Position numbers and translations under genes: made by a program
Notes under the pieces: generated by a model
Databases searched by the model: none
What the model saw: only the letters and a program-made list of their open reading frames with translations
What the model was told of the DNA's origin: nothing
Shown: piece by piece, positions 7,766-16,574 of the stretch
How positions within the stretch are numbered: the stretch's first letter is position 1
How the letters are laid out: each line of letters starts with the position of its first letter
Source: Mycolicibacterium sp. P9-22
Lineage (GTDB): Bacteria > Actinomycetota > Actinomycetes > Mycobacteriales > Mycobacteriaceae
Length of the DNA: 64,000 nucleotides
Assembly: GCF_008329585.1 (NCBI RefSeq)
Contig: NZ_NPKP01000010.1
Coordinates: 1-64,000, forward strand
Direction: 5' to 3'

Positions 7766-9055
7766 GTGCCCATCATCGAACAGGTCGGAGCCCGCGAGAT
7801 CCTGGATTCGCGCGGTAACCCGACCGTCGAGGTCGAGGTGGCCCTGATCGACGGAACGGTCGCCCGGGCCGCGGTGCCCTCCGGCGCCTCGACCGGCGAG
7901 CACGAGGCTGTGGAGCTGCGTGACGGTGGCAGCCGCTACGGCGGCAAGGGCGTCGAGAAGGCCGTGGAGGCCGTGCTCGACGAGATCGCCCCCGCGGTCA
8001 TCGGGCTGTCCGCCGACGACCAGCGCCTGATCGACCAGGCCCTGCTGGACCTGGACGGCACCCCGGACAAGTCGCGCCTGGGCGCCAACGCCATCCTCGG
8101 GGTGTCCCTGGCGGTGGCCCGCGGCGCGGCCGAGTCGGCCGGTCTGCCGCTGTTCCGCTACATCGGTGGACCCAACGCCCACATCCTTCCGGTGCCGATG
8201 ATGAACATCATCAACGGCGGCGCCCACGCCGACACCGGGGTGGACGTCCAAGAGTTCATGATCGCCCCGATCGGTGCGGCGACCTTCAAGGAGTCGCTGC
8301 GCTGGGGAGCGGAGGTCTACCACTCGCTCAAGTCGGTGCTCAAGAAGCAGGGCCTGTCCACCGGTCTGGGTGACGAGGGCGGATTCGCGCCCGACCTGCC
8401 CGGTACCAGGGCCGCCCTCGATCTGATCGGGACCGCCATCGAGGGCGCCGGCTTCAAGCTCGGCACCGAGATCGCGCTGGCGCTCGACGTGGCGGCCACC
8501 GAGTTCCACACGGAGGGCACCGGATACGCGTTCGAGAAGGAGACCCGCACCGCGGAGCAGATGGCGGAGTTCTACGCCGGCCTGCTCGACGCCTACCCGC
8601 TGGTCTCCATCGAGGACCCGCTGTCGGAGGACGACTGGGACGGCTGGGTCGCGCTGACCGCCGCCATCGGCGACCGGGTACAGCTGGTCGGTGACGACCT
8701 CTTCGTCACCAACCCCGAGCGTCTGGAGGAGGGCATCGACAAGGGTGCCGCCAACGCGCTGCTGGTGAAGGTCAACCAGATCGGCACGTTGACCGAGACC
8801 CTGGATGCCGTGTCGCTGGCGCACAACAGCGGCTACCGCACCATGATGAGCCACCGATCCGGGGAGACCGAGGACACGACCATCGCCGACCTGGCGGTGG
8901 CGGTGGGCAGCGGACAGATCAAGACCGGTGCACCGGCCCGCAGCGAGCGGGTGGCCAAGTACAACCAGCTGCTGCGCATCGAGGAAGCCCTCGGTGACGC
9001 CGCACGCTATGCCGGTGATCTCGCCTTCCCGCGTTTCGCGCCTGCGAGCCAGTAG
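7766..9055 (+). CDS. eno: Enolase
   Basis: A 429-residue enolase, full length, starting at GTG 7766 after GAGGAGGAG. It converts 2-phosphoglycerate to phosphoenolpyruvate in glycolysis and is also a surface and RNA-degradosome protein in many bacteria. Visible landmarks are the N-terminal ILDSRGNPTVEVEV, the flexible catalytic loop SGASTGEHEAVELRDG, metal ligands in ALDVAATEF, SIEDPLSEDD and VGDDLFVTN, and the active-site segment MMSHRSGETED. It is followed by the ftsB-like gene after 9 bp, as in M. tuberculosis Rv1023-Rv1024. Confidence 0.98.
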   Translation: MPIIEQVGAREILDSRGNPTVEVEVALIDGTVARAAVPSGASTGEHEAVELRDGGSRYGGKGVEKAVEAVLDEIAPAVIGLSADDQRLIDQALLDLDGTPDKSRLGANAILGVSLAVARGAAESAGLPLFRYIGGPNAHILPVPMMNIINGGAHADTGVDVQEFMIAPIGAATFKESLRWGAEVYHSLKSVLKKQGLSTGLGDEGGFAPDLPGTRAALDLIGTAIEGAGFKLGTEIALALDVAATEFHTEGTGYAFEKETRTAEQMAEFYAGLLDAYPLVSIEDPLSEDDWDGWVALTAAIGDRVQLVGDDLFVTNPERLEEGIDKGAANALLVKVNQIGTLTETLDAVSLAHNSGYRTMMSHRSGETEDTTIADLAVAVGSGQIKTGAPARSERVAKYNQLLRIEEALGDAARYAGDLAFPRFAPASQ

Positions 9056-9064
9056 ACACGTTCC

Positions 9065-9778
9065 ATGCCCGACGCGAAACGGCCCGATCCGCGCCGCCGC
9101 GGCCCTGCCCCCAGGCCGGGCAAGGCGGGCGGGGCGGGCCGTCCGCGTTCGGCGTCGCGGCGTGAACCGCGCGCCATCGAGAGCCGGGAGGGCCGCGAGG
9201 CCCGGGAAGCGGCCGAGGAGCTGGAAGCCGGCGCCGAGTCCCCGGATGCCGGCCCGGATACCGTCGCCGGGGCGATCCGCAGATCGGTCGCCGAATCCGC
9301 CGAGCAGCAGTCCGATCAGCGCTTCGGGTCCGCTGCCCGGCGGGCGGCGATCCTGGCCGCGGTGGTGTGTGTGCTCACGCTGACCATCGCCGGCCCGGTG
9401 CGCACCTATTTCGCCCAGCGAACCGAGATGAATCAGTTGAAGACTGTTGAAGCGCAGCTCCGTTCGCAGATCGCGGATTTGGAGCAGCAGAAGATCAAGC
9501 TTGCCGACCCGGTGTTCATCGCCGCGCAGGCCCGCGAACGGCTGGGTTTCGTGATGCCCGGCGACATCCCCTACCAGGTGCAGCTGCCCCCGGGTGCCAC
9601 CGCCGCCCCGGCGGCAGGGCCCGATGCCCCGGAGGTCAAATCGGGTGACCCGTGGTACACCTCGCTGTGGCACACCATTGCCGATGCCCCGCATGGGGTT
9701 TCGCCGGTGATCACCCCCGCGCCGGTACCGGCCGAGCCGGTCGACGTCCCTGCGAACACCCCACCCGCCGGTGGTTGA
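9065..9778 (+). CDS. FtsB/DivIC-type septum formation initiator
   Basis: A 237-residue bitopic protein equivalent in position to Rv1024. A long charged, disordered cytoplasmic N-terminus (about 95 residues rich in R, E, A, P) precedes one membrane helix (AAILAAVVCVLTLTIAG). A periplasmic coiled coil follows (LKTVEAQLRSQIADLEQQK) and then the conserved segment QARERLGFVMPGD. The C-terminus is Pro/Ala-rich. FtsB family proteins link FtsQ and FtsL in the divisome. The stop overlaps the next start. Confidence 0.9.
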   Translation: MPDAKRPDPRRRGPAPRPGKAGGAGRPRSASRREPRAIESREGREAREAAEELEAGAESPDAGPDTVAGAIRRSVAESAEQQSDQRFGSAARRAAILAAVVCVLTLTIAGPVRTYFAQRTEMNQLKTVEAQLRSQIADLEQQKIKLADPVFIAAQARERLGFVMPGDIPYQVQLPPGATAAPAAGPDAPEVKSGDPWYTSLWHTIADAPHGVSPVITPAPVPAEPVDVPANTPPAGG

Positions 9779-10262
9779 CCAGGCCGATCTGGACGCCGTC
9801 GCACAGCAACTCGGCCGAGAGCCGCGCGGCGTCCTGGAGATCGCGTACCGGTGCCCCAACGGCGAACCCGCCGTGGTGAAGACGGCGCCGAAACTTCCCG
9901 ACGGCACCCCGTTCCCGACGTTGTACTACCTGACTCATCCGGTGCTGACCGCGGCGGCCAGCCGGTTGGAATCCTCGGGTCTGATGCGGGAGATGACCGA
10001 ACGCCTGGCACAGGATCCTGAACTGGCCGCGGCCTATCGGCGTGCTCACGAGTCCTTCCTCGCCGAGCGCGATGCCATCGAGTCGCTGGGCACCACGTTC
10101 ACCGGCGGCGGTATGCCCGACCGGGTCAAGTGCCTGCACGTGGTGATGGCGCACTCGCTGGCCAAGGGGCCGGGAGTGAACCCGTTCGGCGACGAGGCGC
10201 TCGCGCTGTTGGCCGCTGAACCCGGCATGGCCGGCATCCTCGACAAGGAAGTGTGGCGATGA
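9771..10262 (+). CDS. DUF501 family protein
   Basis: A 163-residue cytosolic protein starting at GTG 9771, overlapping the upstream stop by 8 bp. It is the counterpart of Rv1025. Conserved features are the N-terminal QLGREPRGVLEIAYRCP, PFPTLYYLTHP, and the C-terminal DRVKCLHVVMAHSLAKGPG motif with Cys and His that could bind a metal. Function is unknown. It always travels between the ftsB-like gene and ppx in actinobacteria, and it is coupled to ppx2 here by an ATGA overlap. Confidence 0.9.
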   Translation: MVDQADLDAVAQQLGREPRGVLEIAYRCPNGEPAVVKTAPKLPDGTPFPTLYYLTHPVLTAAASRLESSGLMREMTERLAQDPELAAAYRRAHESFLAERDAIESLGTTFTGGGMPDRVKCLHVVMAHSLAKGPGVNPFGDEALALLAAEPGMAGILDKEVWR

Positions 10263-11209
10263 CCGTCGGTGCAGTCGACTGCGGAACAAACTCGATCCGC
10301 CTGCTGATCGCCGAACCGGGCGAGGACGGGCGACTGCGGGATGTGCACCGCGAGATGCGCATCGTGCGACTGGGACAGGGCGTGGACGCCACCGGCGAGT
10401 TCGCGCCGGAAGCGCTGGCGCGCACCGAGACCGCGCTGTCGGACTATGTCGATCTGATGCGTGAGCACGGGGTGCACCGGGTCCGCATGGTGGCGACGTC
10501 GGCGGCCCGTGATGCCGGCAATCGCGACGAGTTCTTCGTGATGACCGCGCGGCTGCTGGGATCGGTGTCGCCCGGTGCGGTGGCCGAGGTGATCACCGGC
10601 ACCGAGGAGGCCGAGTTGTCCTTCCGGGGCGCGGTCGGTGAACTGGATCCCGGCGCAGCGCCTTTCGTGGTGGTCGACCTCGGGGGTGGTTCCACCGAAC
10701 TGGTGCTCGGCGCCGGCCCCGGCGATACGGCGGTGAAAGCTTCCTTCTCGGCCGATATCGGCTGCGTGCGCATCAAGGAACGCTGCCTGCATTCGGATCC
10801 GCCCACGGCAACCGAGATCGCCACCGCCCGGGCGGCGGTCCGGGAACGGCTCGAAGAGGCGCTGTCGGTGGTCCCGGTCGACGGCGCACGCACCTGGGTG
10901 GGCGTGGCGGGCACCTTCACCACGCTGGCCGCGCTGGCGCTCCGGCTGCCGGTCTACGACCCGGCGGTGATCCATCTGTCCCGGACGACATTCAGCGATC
11001 TGCTGCCGGTCTGCGAACAGCTCATCGCGATGACCGGAGAGCAGCGACTGGCGCTCGGACCCATGCACGAGGGCCGCGCAGATGTCATCCCGGGCGGCGC
11101 GATCATCGTGGAGGAACTGGCCCGCGTGCTGGCCGAACGGGCCGGGCTGAACGAACTGGTGGTCAGTGAGCACGACATCCTGGACGGCATCGCGCTGTCC
11201 ATCGCCTAG
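10259..11209 (+). CDS. ppx2: Exopolyphosphatase Ppx/GppA family
   Basis: A 316-residue member of the ASKHA phosphatase family; ATG 10259 overlaps the DUF501 stop (ATGA). Phosphate-loop 1 is VGAVDCGTNSIRLLI, and the second loop is VVVDLGGGSTELVLG. ATSAARDAGNRDEF and GPMHEGRADVIPGGA are also typical. The family hydrolyses polyphosphate or (p)ppGpp. It is the counterpart of Rv1026, where the protein is shorter than E. coli Ppx and lacks the C-terminal HD-like domain. The gene order confirms the assignment. Confidence 0.93.
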   Translation: MTVGAVDCGTNSIRLLIAEPGEDGRLRDVHREMRIVRLGQGVDATGEFAPEALARTETALSDYVDLMREHGVHRVRMVATSAARDAGNRDEFFVMTARLLGSVSPGAVAEVITGTEEAELSFRGAVGELDPGAAPFVVVDLGGGSTELVLGAGPGDTAVKASFSADIGCVRIKERCLHSDPPTATEIATARAAVRERLEEALSVVPVDGARTWVGVAGTFTTLAALALRLPVYDPAVIHLSRTTFSDLLPVCEQLIAMTGEQRLALGPMHEGRADVIPGGAIIVEELARVLAERAGLNELVVSEHDILDGIALSIA

Positions 11210-11242
11210 CGTGGTACCGGTGAAACGTGAGGAGGGAGCGGC

Positions 11243-11893
11243 GTGAGCACATGGAATTCGGGTGGTTCGCCTCCACCTGTCGTCCCGCGCCCGCCGGCGA
11301 GGCGCGGCCCGAACATCGGCGTCATCGTCGGGATTGCCGCCGCGGTGCTGGCCATCGGGGCCGGAGCGACGTACCTGCTGACGCGTCCAACGGAGCCGGA
11401 TGAGCCCGCGGCCGAACAGTCCGCGGCACCGGAAACCTCAGCGGCGCAACCCTCTTCGACCGGCGACGACGATCCCAACGCGCGCCTGATGAAAGCGCTG
11501 CCGAAGGGCTACCCGGCCGGCGCGTGCAAGCCGGTGGCCCGGCTGGAGGGGGCGATGTCCACCATCGCCTGCACCGTCAACAGGGACCCGGGCGGTCCGA
11601 TGTCGGCCACCTACTCGCTGCTGCTGGACACCCCGGCGCTCAACACCGCCATCGAGGATCTGGCGTCGACGTCGACCGTGGTGGACTGCCCCGGCCGGAT
11701 CCAGTCCCCGGGTCCCTGGCGGCACAACGCGTCGTTGCATGAGGTCAGCGGCACCCTGGTCTGCGGTATCCAGAACGACAATCCGATGCTGGCGTGGACC
11801 GATATCGACCAGCAGATGATCGCCGTGATCCAGGGCCGCCCGGCGGGCCCGACACTGGATCACCTCTACACCTGGTGGACCACGCACTCCTGA
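11243..11893 (+). CDS. Membrane-anchored extracellular domain protein
   Basis: A 216-residue protein starting at GTG 11243 after GAGGAGGGAG. A short proline-rich cytosolic tail precedes one membrane helix (IGVIVGIAAAVLAIGAGAT), a Ser/Ala/Glu-rich linker (residues 50-75) and a compact extracellular domain with four cysteines (GACKP, TIACT, VVDCP, LVCGI), likely two disulfides. The architecture resembles the extracellular sensor half of mycobacterial Ser/Thr kinases but there is no kinase domain. No specific function can be assigned. Confidence 0.75.
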   Translation: MSTWNSGGSPPPVVPRPPARRGPNIGVIVGIAAAVLAIGAGATYLLTRPTEPDEPAAEQSAAPETSAAQPSSTGDDDPNARLMKALPKGYPAGACKPVARLEGAMSTIACTVNRDPGGPMSATYSLLLDTPALNTAIEDLASTSTVVDCPGRIQSPGPWRHNASLHEVSGTLVCGIQNDNPMLAWTDIDQQMIAVIQGRPAGPTLDHLYTWWTTHS

Positions 11894-11906
11894 GCCGACG
11901 ACGAAA

Positions 11907-11950
11907 AAAGTCCGGCGCCTTGGCTTTTGGCCGAGGCGCCGGACTTTTTT
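11907..11950. terminator. Strong bidirectional intrinsic terminator
   Basis: GTCCGGCGCCT (11910-11920) pairs with AGGCGCCGGAC (11934-11944) around a short loop. The stem is flanked by six A on the left and a run of T on the right, so it can terminate transcription from either side. It lies between the convergent genes ending at 11893 and 11961. Confidence 0.93.
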
Positions 11951-11960
11951 TCGGTGCTGA

Positions 11961-12920
11961 TCAGGCGGGTGGCGCGATGACCGGGGTGGTGGTCGGTGCG
12001 GCGCCCTCGGGCAGCGGGGTGCCCTGGCTGCCGGCCTCGGCCGGCACGACCGGGGCGCCCTCGGCGGCGGGAGCAGGAGCGGCCTCCACTGCGGCCGGAG
12101 CCGGTGCGGTGCCCTCGGCGGGCGGTGCGGCGGCCGGAACTTCCTGCACACCGGCCGGGGTCAGACCGGGCTGGCCCTCGGGCAGCGGGGTGCCCTGGCT
12201 GCCGGCCGGGACCGGGGCGGTTTCCGCCGTGCCCTCGGGCAGCGGGGTGCCCTGGCTACCTGCCGGCACCGTGGTGGGCGCGGGCGCGGGCGTGGTCGCC
12301 TCGGCGCCCGCCGGAGCGGCCGGGGTCTCCGTGGTGGAGGTCTCGGTGCTCGAGGTCGACGGTGCCGTCGCGGCCGGGGACTGGTAGGTCCGAGTGCCGC
12401 TGGCCGCGGCGGCGCCACCAGTCGGCGCGGGCGGCGGGGTGACCCAGACGATCAGGTCGGTGGCGTTGGTGGCGTAGACGACGCTGTCGGGTGTGGAGCC
12501 GGTGACGTCGAAGTAGATCTTGCCGGATGTCTGCTGGCCCTGCGCGATGGCTGCCGGGTTGACACCCTGGGCGGTCGGGACGCCGAACAGTGCGCGGTAG
12601 GTCTGGCCGTCCCGGGCGCGGGCGTTGAAGTTCGACACGATGGGTTGGGCGCTGCCCTGAATGGCCTTGTCGGTGGCGGTGGCCTCCCACAGGGTGCCCT
12701 GCGGCTGGTACGGGATGGTGTCGGTGCTGACCTTCAGGCCGGTGACCGTCCAGCCCTGCACGACATTGCCGTCGACCAGTTCGGCTTGGCTGCCGAGATG
12801 GGTGGTGTTCACGGTGCTGAGGTCGTCGGCAATCGCGGTCGGCGCGCTGAAGGCGGTGATCGCCCCTGCGGCTGCGATGGCCGCAGCCGCGAACGCGGCC
12901 GCGATGCTCGTGGTCTTCAC
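11961..12920 (-). CDS. MPT63-family secreted protein with Pro/Ala-rich tail
   Basis: A 319-residue secreted protein; GTG 12920 follows CAGGAG, and the Sec signal ends near SAPTAIADD. Residues about 35-155 match the MPT63/MPB63 immunoglobulin-like fold: VVQGWTVTGLKVSTDTIPY, WEATATDKAIQGS, FNARARDGQTYRALF and SGKIYFDVTG. M. tuberculosis MPT63 ends there. Here a further roughly 160 residues of Pro/Ala/Thr sequence follow, with three copies of AGSQGTPLPEG. The tail is probably disordered and surface-exposed, perhaps glycosylated. Transcription ends at the shared hairpin. Confidence 0.88.
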   Translation of the reverse strand: MKTTSIAAAFAAAAIAAAGAITAFSAPTAIADDLSTVNTTHLGSQAELVDGNVVQGWTVTGLKVSTDTIPYQPQGTLWEATATDKAIQGSAQPIVSNFNARARDGQTYRALFGVPTAQGVNPAAIAQGQQTSGKIYFDVTGSTPDSVVYATNATDLIVWVTPPPAPTGGAAAASGTRTYQSPAATAPSTSSTETSTTETPAAPAGAEATTPAPAPTTVPAGSQGTPLPEGTAETAPVPAGSQGTPLPEGQPGLTPAGVQEVPAAAPPAEGTAPAPAAVEAAPAPAAEGAPVVPAEAGSQGTPLPEGAAPTTTPVIAPPA

Positions 12921-13241
12921 GGTGTTTCACTCCTGAGTCGTCCGAATAACGGCGTTCCCCCCGATGGGGTGCACACAATCAGCGAAGTTAGCAGGTGGCC
13001 AGGGCCGGCGGAACTGCCGAGCGGGTGTCAAAGAGTACCGGCAACGGTCGGCAAGTGCCTCGATGAAATCGCGGCGTTGGTTCCCGGCAACCTAATCGGC
13101 GACGATCAAGATCTTTGCTGTGCCGGTCAGTGGCACCTTCGTCAGTATGGGCGCTAACTCGGCGGCATTTGCTCCATACAGCTGTATTGTCGAGCTTGCA
13201 GAAATCGAAACCGGTGCGGAAAAACGCCGGGTATCGCGGAT
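12921..13241. other. Intergenic region upstream of the MPT63-like gene
   Basis: These 321 bases separate the divergently placed end of the ArsR gene and the start of the MPT63-like gene. They should hold the promoter of the latter and the terminator of arsR. I see no convincing frame, tRNA or strong hairpin. Confidence 0.6.
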
Positions 13242-13595
13242 CTACGCGGTGTCGTCGCGGGCGCCGAGGCGGAGATGCTCGATGTGGAAAACGGCCTCAT
13301 CGAGAAGCTGCGCGACGTGATTGTCGAACAGCCGGTAGACGATGTTGCGGCCCGCGCGATCACCGGCCACCAGGCCCAGTGCACGCAGCAGTCGCAGCTG
13401 GTTGGAGACCGCGGACTGTTCCATCCCGACGGCGGCCGATAGGTCGGTCACCGTGCAGGGGGACTGGCGCAGCCGGGTGAGGATCAGGAGGCGATTCGGC
13501 GAGGCGAGGGCCTGCAGTGTTTCGGCGACCTTGACGGCCGAGGCGGGGTCGAGGGCCGGCGCGGCCGGGATGCGCCCATCGACTCCGTGTCCCAT
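13242..13595 (-). CDS. ArsR/SmtB metal-sensing repressor
   Basis: A 117-residue winged-helix repressor. The recognition helix is TDLSAAVGMEQSAVSNQLRLL, shortened at its wing by GRNIVYRL. The alpha-5 metal site is complete: DNHVAQLLDEAVFHIEH gives the D-x-H...H-x-x-H pattern of CzrA/NmtR-type sensors for Zn, Co or Ni. There is no CxC in alpha-3, so it is not an ArsR- or CadC-type thiol sensor. It is divergent from the P1B-4 ATPase gene, with a 20-bp palindrome between them, and is expected to repress both until metal binds. Confidence 0.88.
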   Translation of the reverse strand: MGHGVDGRIPAAPALDPASAVKVAETLQALASPNRLLILTRLRQSPCTVTDLSAAVGMEQSAVSNQLRLLRALGLVAGDRAGRNIVYRLFDNHVAQLLDEAVFHIEHLRLGARDDTA

Positions 13596-13632
13596 CCGAC
13601 CATTGAACCATGGGGCCTATCTCTACGTTTAG

Positions 13633-13652
13633 ACATGTAGAACTCTACATGT
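13633..13652. promoter_or_regulatory. ArsR operator palindrome
   Basis: ACATGTAGAACTCTACATGT has perfect 8-bp arms around AACT. It lies between the divergent repressor start (13595) and the ATPase start (13668), only 15 bp from the latter, where bound repressor would block both promoter and ribosome access. The size fits the SmtB-family 12-2-12 type of operator. Confidence 0.82.
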
Positions 13653-13667
13653 TTTGATGTGTAGGTG

Positions 13668-15605
13668 ATGACGGACGTTCGGACCCCAGAAACGCGCGCC
13701 TCAAGGTCCATGCGGAGGGCGGCGTGGTCGCTGCCCTCGGTGCGCTGGGCGGGTGTGTCTCTGCTGTTCTTCGTGCTCGGGTTGGTCGCACAGTTGCTCG
13801 GTACACCTGAGATCGTCTGGTGGAGCCTGTATCTCGCGTGCTACGCGGCCGGCGGGTGGCAGCCCGGGCTCGACGGACTTCGCGAACTCGGGGCACGGCG
13901 CCTCGATGTCGACCTGCTGATGGTGCTGGCCGCGGTGGGGGCCGCCTCGATCGGGCAGGTCTTCGACGGCGCCTTGCTGATCGTCATCTTCGCGACATCC
14001 GGTGCCCTCGAAGACGTCGCGACCACGCGGACGGCCGACTCCGTGCGCGCGCTGCTGGATTTGGCGCCCGACCGCGCCACCCTGATCGACGGCGGTGTCG
14101 AGCGGGTGGTGGCGGCCACCGAGCTGCGGGTGGGTGACCGCATCCAGGTGCGGCCGGGGGAGCGCATTCCCGCCGATGCCTCGGTGCGCAGCGGCGCCTC
14201 GGACGTCGACCAGTCCTCGATCACCGGCGAGTCGCTGCCGGTCGCAGTGGGAGTCGGCGACGAGATCTTCGCGGGCACCCTGAACGGGGCCGGGGCATTG
14301 CAGGCCAGGGTGATTCGCGACCCCGCGGACAGCGTGGTGGCGCGCATCGTCACCCTGGTGGCAGAGGCGTCGGCCACCAAAGCCCGCACCCAGCTGTTCA
14401 TCGAGAAGGTCGAGCAGCGCTATTCGGTCGTCATGGTGGCCGCGACGCTCGCCTTGTTCGTGGTGCCGCAGCTGTTCGGAGAGGGCCTGCGCTCGGCGCT
14501 GCTGCGGGCGATGACGTTCATGATCGTGGCCTCTCCGTGTGCACTCGTGCTGGCCACCATGCCCCCGCTGCTGTCGGCCATCGCCACCGCCGGACGGCAC
14601 GGAGTCCTCGTCAAATCGGCTGTCGCGATGGAACATCTGGCCACCGTGGACACCGTCGCCTTCGACAAGACGGGCACCCTCACCACGGGCACGCCCCGGG
14701 TGCTGGCCGCCACCTCCGACGAGGTGCTGCGGTCGGCCGCGGCGGCCGAACAGTACAGCGAACATCCGCTCGGCCGGGCGATCGTGGCGCACGCCCGCGA
14801 CCGTCGGCTCGACATTCCCCCGGCAACGGACTTCCAGGCGATACCCGGGCGCGGGGTACGGGCGACGGTGCGGTCGCGCCGCGTCGAGGTGGTCAATCCC
14901 GGTGCCGCGCCGGGCCCGGCGTTGCCCGAGGTGACCGAGATGGAACAGTCCGGCATCACCGCGGTCGTCGTCGTCATCGACGGGGTGCCGGCCGGGGTGA
15001 TCGGGCTGCGCGACACCGCACGCCCCGCCGCAGCCGAAGCGGTGCGGGCGTTGTCGAGGTTGACCACGCATCGGCCGGTGCTGCTGACCGGCGACAATGC
15101 CGGAGCCGCAGCGCAACTGGCGGACGAGGTGGGAATCGACACGGTGCGCGCCGAACTGCTGCCGGATCAGAAGGTGGCCGCCGTGCGGGAACTGCCCGGC
15201 CGGGTACTGGTGGTCGGCGACGGTGTCAACGACGCTCCTGCGATGGCGGCGGCCCATGCATCGATCGCGATGGGGCGCTCCGGTGCGGACCTGACCCTGC
15301 AGACCGCGGACGCTGTGACCGTGCGTGACGACCTGGCCGCCATTGCGGCCGTGCTGGCGCTGGCCCGGCGTGCGCGCCGGATGGTGCTGGCCAACCTGGC
15401 CATCGCCGGAACCTTCATCGTGGTGCTGGTGGTGTGGGACCTGTTCTGGTACTTGCCCTTACCGCTGGGTGTGGCCGGCCACGAAGGCTCGACCATCATC
15501 GTGGCCCTCAACGGGTTGCGGTTGCTGCGCCGCCGCGCCTGGCCCGTGGTGCCTGAACAGGAGCCCACACAGCGCCCGGTTCGTCACCTAGCCTCGGGTA
15601 CGTGA
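13668..15605 (+). CDS. ctpD: P1B-4-type metal-exporting ATPase CtpD
   Basis: A 645-residue P-type ATPase (ATG 13668; GTG one codon earlier also possible). Landmarks are the SPC metal site in helix 4 (VASPCALVLATMPPLLSA), TGES actuator (SSITGESLPV), FDKTGTLT phosphorylation site, SEHPLG nucleotide site, GDGVNDAPAMAAA hinge, and the final helix motif HEGSTIIVALNGLRLLR. SPC plus HEGxT defines the P1B-4 subgroup (Co2+/Fe2+). The N-terminal WWSLYLACYAAGGW and the lack of a metal-binding domain agree with mycobacterial CtpD. Regulated by the divergent ArsR. It is coupled by GTGA overlap to a siderophore-interacting protein gene. Confidence 0.9.
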   Translation: MTDVRTPETRASRSMRRAAWSLPSVRWAGVSLLFFVLGLVAQLLGTPEIVWWSLYLACYAAGGWQPGLDGLRELGARRLDVDLLMVLAAVGAASIGQVFDGALLIVIFATSGALEDVATTRTADSVRALLDLAPDRATLIDGGVERVVAATELRVGDRIQVRPGERIPADASVRSGASDVDQSSITGESLPVAVGVGDEIFAGTLNGAGALQARVIRDPADSVVARIVTLVAEASATKARTQLFIEKVEQRYSVVMVAATLALFVVPQLFGEGLRSALLRAMTFMIVASPCALVLATMPPLLSAIATAGRHGVLVKSAVAMEHLATVDTVAFDKTGTLTTGTPRVLAATSDEVLRSAAAAEQYSEHPLGRAIVAHARDRRLDIPPATDFQAIPGRGVRATVRSRRVEVVNPGAAPGPALPEVTEMEQSGITAVVVVIDGVPAGVIGLRDTARPAAAEAVRALSRLTTHRPVLLTGDNAGAAAQLADEVGIDTVRAELLPDQKVAAVRELPGRVLVVGDGVNDAPAMAAAHASIAMGRSGADLTLQTADAVTVRDDLAAIAAVLALARRARRMVLANLAIAGTFIVVLVVWDLFWYLPLPLGVAGHEGSTIIVALNGLRLLRRRAWPVVPEQEPTQRPVRHLASGT

Positions 15606-16405
15606 GCTTCTCGCAGGCAACCGTCATCGAGGCGAAACTGCTGAACCCGCGGCTGCGCCGGATCACCCTGCAGGTCGAGCAACCCGAGGCCCTGGCCGTC
15701 AAACAGGCCGGGGATTCGGCCGTCGGCGTCTACTTCCCGGACCCGGACGGTGAGGGCCGCAACTACTCGGTCCGATACTGCGAGGGCGACCGGCTGGTGA
15801 TCGACGTCGTCCTGCACGCACGCGGACTCGCCACCACCTGGGCCGCAGGCGCCGGCCCCGGCGACCGGGTCGGGCTCGACCATGCCCGGTCCTGGTACCG
15901 CCCGGAACCGGGCACGGACTGGCAGTTGCTGGTGGCCGATCTCTCCGGGTTGCCGGCCACCGCACGCATCATCGAGAGCCTGTCGGGCGGCATGCCGGTC
16001 ACCGCGATCGTCGAGGTGGTCGACGAGGAGGACCTGGCCTATCTGCCGTCGCACCCGGAGCTCACCGTCATCCCCTCGGTGGGTACCGGTAACGGCCACG
16101 CCGCCAGTGAGCTGACGCGGATGGTCCGCGAGTACGAGATGCCCGCGGGCCGCGGGTACTGCTGGTTCGCCGGCGAGGCCGCCGAATCACGGGCGGTGCG
16201 CAAGTATCTGCGTTCGGCCGGCTGGACCATCGACCAACTGGATGTCACCGGCTACTGGCGGTTCGACTCGGAAACCTGGGAGGCCAAGTTCGCGCTGGTG
16301 TCCGACGACGTGGTTGCCGTCTGGGAACGTGCGGTGGCCGACGGGAAGGGTGAGCGGGCGGCCGATGAGGAGTACGACGAAGCCCTCGAACGAGCGGGAC
16401 TTTAG
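15602..16405 (+). CDS. Siderophore-interacting FAD/NAD(P)H reductase
   Basis: A 267-residue SIP-family flavoprotein (ViuB type). GTG 15602 overlaps the ctpD stop. The FAD domain includes GRNYSVRY, the R-x-Y-S/T flavin motif, and a central GLATTWAAGAGPGDRV. The NAD(P) lobe includes LLVADLSGLPATARII and the tryptophan-rich GRGYCWFAGEAAESRAVRKYL. SIP proteins reduce Fe(III)-siderophores in the cytosol to free iron. Coupling to a Co/Fe exporter and proximity to an Opp-type ABC importer and MATE exporter suggest a metallophore system. Confidence 0.88.
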   Translation: MSFSQATVIEAKLLNPRLRRITLQVEQPEALAVKQAGDSAVGVYFPDPDGEGRNYSVRYCEGDRLVIDVVLHARGLATTWAAGAGPGDRVGLDHARSWYRPEPGTDWQLLVADLSGLPATARIIESLSGGMPVTAIVEVVDEEDLAYLPSHPELTVIPSVGTGNGHAASELTRMVREYEMPAGRGYCWFAGEAAESRAVRKYLRSAGWTIDQLDVTGYWRFDSETWEAKFALVSDDVVAVWERAVADGKGERAADEEYDEALERAGL

Positions 16406-16574
16406 GCCGGATTGCTGCCGGCACGGGTAATCCGTTCCGGCACATCGTTGCCGGATTGGCTGTCGCGACAACGTCGACAGGCCGCTGTGCGGCATCCGAG
16501 TATGGGCTAAGTTGACGTCGATGCGGTGCTGTGAACGGCGTTCCGCAACGGCTGACGACAACCTGGGGGACGTA
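16406..16574 (+). promoter_or_regulatory. Promoter region of the Opp-type ABC operon
   Basis: This short gap separates the SIP gene from the ABC operon. TAAGTT at 16508-16513 fits a mycobacterial -10 (TANNNT). A sequence at 16497-16515 matches 11 of 19 IdeR-box positions, including GGCTAA; that is weak. GGGGGA precedes the GTG start at 16575. Confidence 0.35.

Noticed and set aside
7715..9907. Very long leftward open frame opposite eno
   Set aside because: It is the antisense shadow of the conserved enolase and FtsB-like genes; composition is His/Arg/Gly-rich with no family features.
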